DNA of 6,938 nucleotides from CAYNRQ01 sp964399875 (GTDB lineage: Archaea > Aenigmatarchaeota > Aenigmatarchaeia > QMZP01), in NCBI GenBank assembly GCA_964399875.1, contig CAYNRQ010000059.1, positions 1 to 6,938 of the forward strand, given 5' to 3'. Position 1 is the stretch's first letter, and every line of letters starts with the position of its first letter. The position numbers were made by a program, and so were the translations under genes. The notes under the pieces are model-generated. The model saw only the letters and a list, made by a program, of their open reading frames with translations, was not told the origin of the DNA and did no database searches. Shown one piece after another: positions 1-4,688 of the stretch.

Positions 1-20
1 GTTTCTGCATAGTTTACGGA

Positions 21-34
21 TTTAAGTTCTTAAA
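21..34. repeat. Short perfect inverted repeat after the precursor gene
   Basis: TTTAAG and CTTAAA flank a TT spacer, 4 bases beyond the precursor stop codon. It could be a weak 3' hairpin, but there is no T-run after it on the minus strand, so it is not a convincing terminator. The operon may continue beyond the window edge. Confidence 0.25.
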
Positions 35-37
35 GCC

Positions 38-286
38 CTAATAACTAGTATGATTTCCATGATGTGTATGCGTTCCTGTTAATGTGTCACCACTAAAACT
101 TCCTGATAATGTATTGGTATGGGTAGTTTGAGCAGAAGCCGTATTTGCCAAAAGCAGGGATGTCATTCCAAGCACAAAGCTGGCCTTTAGTATTTTGTCC
201 TTAGAAACAAAGCCTTTTTCGTCAGATACAAATTCCTTTATTTCTCTTCTGATTTCAGGGAGCCTTCGTCTTATTTTCTCTCTCAT
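38..286 (-). CDS. Putative radical-SAM-modified precursor peptide with His/Thr-rich C-terminal core
   Basis: This 82-residue protein has three visible parts. Residues 1-34 are highly charged (many Arg, Lys and Glu) and look like an amphipathic leader. Residues 35-52 form a hydrophobic stretch ending in TASA before Gln53, a good signal-peptidase-I-type site; Lys34-Ala35 just before it could instead be a class III (pilin-type) cleavage site. Residues 53-82 are almost only Thr (9), His (5), Ser (4), Gly (4) and Asn (2), with no Cys, Lys or Arg, and end in HTSY. That end contains one His-Xaa-Ser triplet plus HTN and HTH. The ATG lies 32 bp inside the 3' end of the radical SAM gene, so translation is probably coupled. 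The position directly after an HxsB-like enzyme suggests it is the substrate. I do not recognise a named family, so the modification is inferred from context. A secreted histidine-rich metal-binding peptide without modification is the main alternative. Confidence 0.68.
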   Translation of the reverse strand: MREKIRRRLPEIRREIKEFVSDEKGFVSKDKILKASFVLGMTSLLLANTASAQTTHTNTLSGSFSGDTLTGTHTHHGNHTSY

Positions 287-1682
287 TCAACCATCTCTTG
301 AATATCCTCAGATCCTCAGAATTTTCCAATATCCTATTAAATAAATATGTAAACTGTGACTTATATATCTTACATCTCATGGTATCAGTTATCTTGGGTA
401 TTACACTGCCCTGCTCAACATAATTCATAACAGGGCATGTTCCGCAGTAGGGTCTGTAGGGACATTCACAATAATTGTTTAGGACAGAAGCATAGCATAT
501 ACTTATAAGACCGTCGCTTCTTATAATACTCTTGTACTCATCTTTATTGACATTGCCAAGCTTAAACATATTATTATCAAGCATCCTGCCCTCATCGCAT
601 GTATATATATCCCCGTTATAATTATACATAAGTTGTGTCCTTCCAGCCCCGCATGGACTCATAAGTTCAGTAAAGCCAGGATCCTTCTTTTCTATAATCT
701 TTGTAAGCATTACTGTAGCCACCCTTTCCGATATACTAACACCCTTCCAGTTCAGATTTATTATATAATCTATGCTTTTCTTCCAGAAATCAATAAACTC
801 CTGCGGTGAGTATGATATTTTATCCCAGTTTCTGATTGCAGCACCAAGCTGGTTCAGAAACTTGAGGTGAATCACATCAAAATCCCATTTTACATACTCA
901 TCTACAATCTCTTTCCAGTACGGAAGGGAAAAACGTGTTATGGTTGACAATGCATATAGTTTCATATCAGAACCACGTTTCTTGTATTCTTCACTAATCC
1001 TTTTTATCCACTTAACCACATCCTTGTAGGTAGATCCACCCCCAAGGTATTTCCTGTTCATATTATGAACATTCTCTGGACCATCCAAAGATGTACATAT
1101 AGAAACATTATTTTTTACTAGAAAATCAAGCTTTTTTTCATTCATCAGTGTAAGGTTGGTAACCAATGTTATTCTCAAATCCTTTTTTTCATATTTTTCA
1201 TTAAGCATTCTGGCTTCCTTAACAATAAAACTAAGAACCTTCCAGTTCAGAAGAGGTTCACCTCCCTGGAACTCTATTGTTACAGCAGGACATTCCGTCT
1301 TAAATACAAAATCCAGAACCTTTATAGCTGTTTTTTCATTCATGTCCACATTCTTCTTGCCAGGAGTCTTTGCATGGCAGTAAACACATTCATGATTGCA
1401 TCTTAGTGTAGGAACAACTATGTGGAGAGAAGGTCCCTGAAGCAGGAACCTATTCAGGTTCTTGTAATCATTAATCACGTTAATCACATTTTCTTTATCT
1501 ATAATCAGTCCATTGTCTTTTAATTTCCCAAATAAAGCTGATCCCTTTTTAACATCATGTCTTTTAAGGTCTTGGAGTTCGCTCTCGCTCAAACTGCACC
1601 ACTGACCAAAATTACTGATGACCAGAAATTTATCACCAATTTTGATAGAGGAATATGGCAAAGTACCAAAGTCTTTTTTCAT
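255..1682 (-). CDS. hxsB: HxsB-like radical SAM/SPASM peptide maturase
   Basis: This is a 475-residue radical SAM enzyme expected to modify a ribosomally made peptide. The N-terminal 80 residues match the small leading domain of HxsB (KFLVISNFGQWCSLSESEL). The [4Fe-4S]-SAM motif CX3CX2C is at Cys95, Cys99 and Cys102 (RCNHECVYC), followed by GGEP at 140-143 and the SLDG segment near 198-201. The C-terminal SPASM region carries Cys344, Cys362, Cys396, Cys405, Cys407, Cys413, Cys416 and Cys437, including YCECPYRPYCGTCPV, which is very HxsB-like and should hold two auxiliary clusters. An upstream in-frame TTG at 1694 would add four residues, but a Shine-Dalgarno-like run abuts it too closely and family members begin at the chosen ATG, 4 nt after the preceding gene's stop. 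Neighbours are two HxsD-like genes and the precursor. Substrate and bond formed are not known from sequence. Confidence 0.87.
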   Translation of the reverse strand: MKKDFGTLPYSSIKIGDKFLVISNFGQWCSLSESELQDLKRHDVKKGSALFGKLKDNGLIIDKENVINVINDYKNLNRFLLQGPSLHIVVPTLRCNHECVYCHAKTPGKKNVDMNEKTAIKVLDFVFKTECPAVTIEFQGGEPLLNWKVLSFIVKEARMLNEKYEKKDLRITLVTNLTLMNEKKLDFLVKNNVSICTSLDGPENVHNMNRKYLGGGSTYKDVVKWIKRISEEYKKRGSDMKLYALSTITRFSLPYWKEIVDEYVKWDFDVIHLKFLNQLGAAIRNWDKISYSPQEFIDFWKKSIDYIINLNWKGVSISERVATVMLTKIIEKKDPGFTELMSPCGAGRTQLMYNYNGDIYTCDEGRMLDNNMFKLGNVNKDEYKSIIRSDGLISICYASVLNNYCECPYRPYCGTCPVMNYVEQGSVIPKITDTMRCKIYKSQFTYLFNRILENSEDLRIFKRWLNERENKTKAP

Positions 1683-1686
1683 AAAA

Positions 1687-1908
1687 TCACACAACCTTCA
1701 TAAGAGCCAAAACATGATTAGCAAATTCCAGAGCGATCTCTTCTGCTCCTTCACCATTCAAATGTACAATATAATATCCATCACTGTCTTCCCTTTCTAT
1801 TTCGCACACTTCAGCAAAGTTTCTCATAACAGAATCAATAGCAGTATCATTGTAAAAATCCTTGTTCAGGGATAATATAATACTATCCCCCTTTTTTTCT
1901 ATCATCAT
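1687..1908 (-). CDS. Small second HxsD-like protein
   Basis: This 73-residue protein has the same strand-helix-strand-strand-helix pattern as the gene before it. By eye, LNKDFYNDTAIDSV aligns with VNPEVYSLPTIYSA of the larger HxsD-like protein, YYIVHL aligns with VVVYL, and ALEFANHVLAL aligns with GMEFHNELLNY. It is therefore probably a paralogue reduced to the bare HxsD-like domain. The start ATG follows AAAGGAG with 7 nt spacing and lies 26 bp inside the upstream hxsD-like gene. Its TGA is 4 nt before the hxsB-like ATG. Such tight packing suggests fixed-ratio production with the enzyme. A role as peptide-binding or docking partner (similar in concept to RRE/PqqD proteins) is inference; no catalytic residues stand out. 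Confidence 0.72.
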   Translation of the reverse strand: MMIEKKGDSIILSLNKDFYNDTAIDSVMRNFAEVCEIEREDSDGYYIVHLNGEGAEEIALEFANHVLALMKVV

Positions 1909-2317
1909 CTTTCAGCTCCTTTACAATATTTTTTACATTCTCGTCTTCTTCCTTCTCCAGTTCTTGGATAAGCTCCTCTATTTCCTTATCTTCCATATCT
2001 TGAGCCAGAGTTGTATCTGCGGATAAAAGAGCCCTCTGGACTATCATCTTGGTTATTTCATTGTTTTCTTTTACCCTGCTGGAATAGTTGGCATAATTCA
2101 AAAGTTCATTGTGAAATTCCATGCCAAGCTTTTCTGGATTCTCTTTTTCTTTAGGTTTCAGATATACAACAACCCTTTCTTTTTCCTTATCAAGAACAAT
2201 ATACGCCCTGTCCAAAAAAACATACGCAGCGGAGTATATTGTGGGAAGGGAATAGACCTCAGGATTGACAAAGACTATTGCATAGTTCCCATCATCACTT
2301 AATTTAATATTCTCCAT
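1883..2317 (-). CDS. hxsD: HxsD-like protein with acidic C-terminal extension
   Basis: This 144-residue protein resembles HxsD of the His-Xaa-Ser system. Residues 13-95 contain the family-like run NPEVYSLPTIYSAAYVFLDR, a beta pair (YIVLDKEKERVVVYL), then EFHNELLNYANYSSRV and NEITKMIVQRALLSA. Typical HxsD proteins end near here (about 100 residues). The remaining 45-50 residues are Glu/Asp/Lys-rich and probably helical or coiled-coil, and may be a contact surface. HxsD proteins occur beside HxsB and HxsC maturases, but their biochemical role is not established. The gene starts 38 bp after the peptidase gene and overlaps the next gene by 26 bp. No Shine-Dalgarno site is clear, and an AT-rich TATA-like stretch lies in the short gap, so an internal promoter is possible. 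Confidence 0.77.
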   Translation of the reverse strand: MENIKLSDDGNYAIVFVNPEVYSLPTIYSAAYVFLDRAYIVLDKEKERVVVYLKPKEKENPEKLGMEFHNELLNYANYSSRVKENNEITKMIVQRALLSADTTLAQDMEDKEIEELIQELEKEEDENVKNIVKELKDDDRKKGG

Positions 2318-2331
2318 AAAACCACAATTTA

Positions 2332-2352
2332 ATAATATAATCTGGATTTAAA
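2332..2352 (-). promoter_or_regulatory. Possible internal TATA-like element before hxsD
   Basis: The 38-bp gap upstream of hxsD reads TTTAAATCC and TTATATTA on the minus strand, about 20-33 bp before the ATG, and the start has no clear ribosome-binding site. This fits a leaderless secondary promoter, but AT-rich chance sequence is equally possible. Confidence 0.3.
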
Positions 2353-2355
2353 TAG

Positions 2356-3456
2356 TTAAACTCCTAGTAGGAATTTTACTATCAATATTACATTACCCTG
2401 GAAAATTAAAGTCAGAATAACGCCCAGAAACATGAAGATGGCAAAAGGCATAGTCTTCTGCACCTTCAGAATAGAATCTATCTTCCCTTCTTTATGCAAT
2501 TCCTTTATCCTTTTCACGTCATCTTTTGTAAGGCCTTTTGTATTAAAAACAGGTCTAACTTTACCTTTCTGTCTCATCTGAAAATCATTAAAAGCATTAG
2601 ACTTAGCAACATATTTCTTCCCTTCTTTATAAAAAACATCTGCAAGTATCATACCCTCTTTGATGTCACTTATCCTCACATTCCTAGAGAAAAACTCATA
2701 GCTAAGACCGAAAATGAAGTACTTTATGCACACATAGAAAACAATAATGAATGCGAATGTATAAGCAAAACTAAGTGAAAATATGTACGTATAATCAAAG
2801 ATAAATCTCAAAATAACAAGCATACCAAACAACAGATCCATACTCTTTCTCGCAACACTTGTTATCAAAACATAGATCACAGGAACAAGTATCAAAAAGG
2901 TAAACATATCATACCCTATGCCCGAAAAATAAAGCATTATTCTTATAAGCCATGATAAACCAAATAAGGAAAGTATAACCATCAATAAGACTTTCTTATT
3001 AAAAGATTCTTTCAGTATTCTCATCTTTTCATTCAGGCTAGTTTTCAGTAAAAGGTTACCTACTAGAAAGATGAAAACAAGGACTATAGTATTGATGAAT
3101 AATGTAAAAGAAGGGAAAAATCTGATATAACCAAAAGAGTATACAGAAAGTGGTAAAAGCGCAGAGAAAGCAAAGAACAGTTTGCCATCACCGGCAGACC
3201 AGAACCCGGCTTTCCATATAATAAAACCAAAAACCAAAGAGATAATTATATTTATAAAATAGTCAGATATATAGCTGAAAATTATCCCCTGCCCGCTGAA
3301 AAAAAGGTAAAGTACCAGTCCGGATAAAACAACAAAAGAATAAATAATAGCAAACAGAACCCACTTGTTTCTTATACCTCTGCCTTTTATATCCTCATAG
3401 GATGTCACAACGCCCAAAAATATTATTGCAGGCAGGAAAAAATAAATCATATCCAT
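2356..3456 (-). CDS. A24-family prepilin/preflagellin-type membrane peptidase
   Basis: This 366-residue polytopic membrane protein belongs to the GxGD aspartate peptidases that cut class III (pilin/archaellin-type) signal peptides at the membrane. The first catalytic Asp is Asp22 in SYEDIKGRGIRNKW, and the second is Asp90 in SAGDGKLFFAFSALLP, where the usual first Gly of GxGD is Ser. Many hydrophobic segments follow up to about residue 250. Residues 255-334 form a charged soluble domain (RNVRISDIKEGMILADVFY and KGLTKDDVKRIKELHKEGKI), and 336-365 is a final membrane helix. This makes it much longer than the roughly 230-residue archaellin-type enzyme FlaK and closer to archaeal A24 proteins with a C-terminal domain. 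It heads the hxs-like unit. No pilin or archaellin gene is in the window, so the only candidate substrate here is the small precursor peptide. Confidence 0.9.
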   Translation of the reverse strand: MDMIYFFLPAIIFLGVVTSYEDIKGRGIRNKWVLFAIIYSFVVLSGLVLYLFFSGQGIIFSYISDYFINIIISLVFGFIIWKAGFWSAGDGKLFFAFSALLPLSVYSFGYIRFFPSFTLFINTIVLVFIFLVGNLLLKTSLNEKMRILKESFNKKVLLMVILSLFGLSWLIRIMLYFSGIGYDMFTFLILVPVIYVLITSVARKSMDLLFGMLVILRFIFDYTYIFSLSFAYTFAFIIVFYVCIKYFIFGLSYEFFSRNVRISDIKEGMILADVFYKEGKKYVAKSNAFNDFQMRQKGKVRPVFNTKGLTKDDVKRIKELHKEGKIDSILKVQKTMPFAIFMFLGVILTLIFQGNVILIVKFLLGV

Positions 3457-3470
3457 AAAACAATATTTGG

Positions 3471-3490
3471 TTTATTATTTTAAATAAAAC
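3471..3490 (-). promoter_or_regulatory. TATA-box promoter for the peptidase-hxs unit
   Basis: On the minus strand GTTTTATTTAAAATAATAAA lies with its TATA-like core (TTTATTTAAAA) centred about 27 bp before the ATG at 3456. No Shine-Dalgarno site precedes that ATG, so a leaderless archaeal transcript starting at or near the codon is likely. Confidence 0.5.
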
Positions 3491-3584
3491 TGTTACTGTG
3501 CATAGGCATAAGAACATCTTAACAGCTACATGTACCACTCATAAGCAGTTTGCGGATAAGACTGATAGAAGAGGAGCTAACAGA

Positions 3585-3649
3585 CTATTGTTCAAGAAAC
3601 TTAACCAACTCATTCAGCCCGATCCACTTCTCCTTTCCTGTCTTCATAT
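3585..3649 (-). pseudogene. hisS: Orphan 3' end of hisS (direct-repeat copy)
   Basis: Bases 3600-3649 match 4698-4747, the last part of the intact hisS, at 49 of 50 positions and in the same orientation. The single difference (3608/4706) is a synonymous Leu codon change. Read in the hisS frame, this copy encodes MKTGKEKWIGLNELVK and then continues FLEQ followed by TAG at 3585-3587, whereas the intact gene continues ALKL and TGA. Upstream of 3649 the similarity stops abruptly. The copy is a displaced gene end, not a functional gene: it has no promoter and only about 20 codons. It most likely marks the far boundary of an insertion into hisS (see the cassette entry). Confidence 0.85.
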
Positions 3650-3654
3650 TTTGA

Positions 3655-3715
3655 GTTCACATAATATGAACGAAAAGTTTATAAATCATGAACTTTATAT
3701 TTATAAATCATGAAC
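3655..3715 (+). promoter_or_regulatory. Promoter with 22-bp-periodic operator-like array for the MNT-HEPN operon
   Basis: ATGAAC occurs at 3666, 3688 and 3710, exactly 22 bp apart (about two helical turns). The last two belong to a perfect 16-bp repeat, TTTATAAATCATGAAC, at 3678-3693 and 3700-3715. The first unit also pairs as GTTCA (3655-3659) with TGAAC (3667-3671). TTTATAAA at 3678-3685 is about 28 bp before the MNT start codon, which fits a TATA box for a leaderless transcript. The repeats therefore cover both the TATA box and the start site. The HTH domain of the MNT protein is the natural candidate to bind them and repress its own operon. Confidence 0.6.
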
Positions 3716-4249
3716 ATATGCGATCTGTTTTCAACGAAAGAACGAGTAAAGATATTAGGAAATATTATATACTCCACAGAGCCCCTGCGCGTAAATAAGG
3801 TCGCAGAAGAGGCGAGGCTGAGTAAAGGTTTAATATCGAAATACTTTGATATTCTGGCAAAAAACAATGTGCTGGAAAAAACAGATAGCGGATTTCTGGT
3901 TAAAAAAAATATATATGTAAAGGCTTTGAGAATTCTATTGAATCTTTGCAGTATTAATACAGGTTTGTTTAAAAAATACATGTTTGTTAAGGGGGCTGGA
4001 ATTTACGGAAGCTTTGTAAAAGGCACAAACACTGAAAAATCTGATATTGATATGTGGATTTTTATTTCAAAAACAAATGATGAAAAAATGGCAAATCTGT
4101 CAAAAAAACTCAAGGAAATGGGCAATGTCAAACCACTGTATCTGACAAGGGAAAAGCTTGAAAGACTCAAAAAGAATGATGAGATATTTTATCATTCCCT
4201 TGTTTTCGGTTCTATAACAATATATGGTGAAGAGATTGAAAAAATTTAA
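3710..4249 (+). CDS. HTH-MNT nucleotidyltransferase (antitoxin-like)
   Basis: This 179-residue protein joins a winged helix-turn-helix to a minimal nucleotidyltransferase. Residues 6-68 (STKERVKILGNII, RVNKVAEEARLSKGLISKYFDIL, then the wing KTDSGFLVKKN) form the DNA-binding part. Residues 95-175 carry the MNT fold with GS-X10-DxD at Gly100, Ser101, Asp112 and Asp114 (GSFVKGTNTEKSDID). A third carboxylate on the following strand is not apparent in NVKPLYL. In well-studied MntA/HepT pairs the MNT partner neutralises the HEPN toxin by adding AMP to it; whether this one does so is inference. The next gene begins 26 bp before this one's stop. The ATG at 3710 sits at the expected distance from a TATA box and needs no ribosome-binding site if leaderless. 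Confidence 0.88.
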   Translation: MNICDLFSTKERVKILGNIIYSTEPLRVNKVAEEARLSKGLISKYFDILAKNNVLEKTDSGFLVKKNIYVKALRILLNLCSINTGLFKKYMFVKGAGIYGSFVKGTNTEKSDIDMWIFISKTNDEKMANLSKKLKEMGNVKPLYLTREKLERLKKNDEIFYHSLVFGSITIYGEEIEKI

Positions 4250-4688
4250 TTTTCATGACTGCATAAGAGAAGGCCTGCTGAGAAATATTCCGCCTTCGAA
4301 AGGAAAAGCAGAAAGAAGCATAAGAGCTGCAGAAAAATGGCTGAAAGAAGCAGAAAATGGACTGAAATCAGGGTCTTTTAATTCATCTCTGATCTCTTCA
4401 TATCTGGCAATGTTTCATTCTGCAAGAGCGATCTTATTTTATGATGGTATTAGAGAGAGAAGCCATTATTGCATAGCTAGATATCTTGAAGAGAAATATG
4501 TGAAAAAGAGAAAACTTGAAAGTAAATGGGTTGACTTATTGGATCATTACAGAGATATGAGACATAATGATCAATATGACATGGATTTTTTTGTAACAGA
4601 TGATGAATGCAAAAACGCATTAGAGACTGCAAAAAGATTTGCATTAAGAATAAAGGATTTGTTGGAAAAAATAAAACTAAAATCATAA
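4224..4688 (+). CDS. HEPN-domain protein, UPF0332 type (toxin-like partner)
   Basis: This 154-residue helical protein matches the UPF0332/HEPN pattern: RAAEKWLKEAENGLKSGSF (34-52), SSYLAMFHSARAILFYDGI (58-76), SHYCIARYLEEKYVK (80-94), HYRDMRHNDQYD (108-119) and a closing helix with ALETAKRFALRIKDLL. HEPN proteins partner MNT nucleotidyltransferases, and many act as RNases or RNA-binding toxins. The classical RX4-6H motif is not present as such; the equivalent site reads R110-DM-R113-H114-NDQ-Y118, so RNase activity should not be assumed. The ATG at 4224 overlaps the MNT gene by 26 bp. GTG at 4227 is an alternative start. The 3' end overlaps the convergent hisS stop by 6 bp. Together with the MNT gene it forms a complete two-gene module. 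Confidence 0.86.
   Translation: MVKRLKKFNFHDCIREGLLRNIPPSKGKAERSIRAAEKWLKEAENGLKSGSFNSSLISSYLAMFHSARAILFYDGIRERSHYCIARYLEEKYVKKRKLESKWVDLLDHYRDMRHNDQYDMDFFVTDDECKNALETAKRFALRIKDLLEKIKLKS
4661..4682 (-). terminator. T-rich archaeal-type terminator after hisS
   Basis: Directly after the hisS TGA the minus strand reads TTTTAGTTTTATTTTTT, with no hairpin. Short U-runs without stems are the usual intrinsic terminators in archaea. The tract lies inside the 3' end of the convergent HEPN gene, so in this model it came with the cassette. Confidence 0.45.

Noticed and set aside
3480..3584. Possible tRNA or C/D-box small RNA between the peptidase gene and the hisS remnant
   Set aside because: No cloverleaf or T-arm pattern is visible, and CTGATAGA is only a poor match to a C box with no paired D box.
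3498..3713. Plus-strand reading frame of 71 codons across the intergenic region and hisS remnant
   Set aside because: It runs antisense through the hisS fragment and the MNT promoter array, has no ribosome-binding site, and its composition is not protein-like.
3666..3713. ATG codons at 3666 and 3688 as alternative MNT starts
   Set aside because: Both are out of frame with the MNT protein and are explained by the 22-bp repeat units.
3679..3981. Minus-strand reading frame opposite the MNT gene
   Set aside because: It is the reverse shadow of a gene with clear HTH and GSx10DxD motifs.
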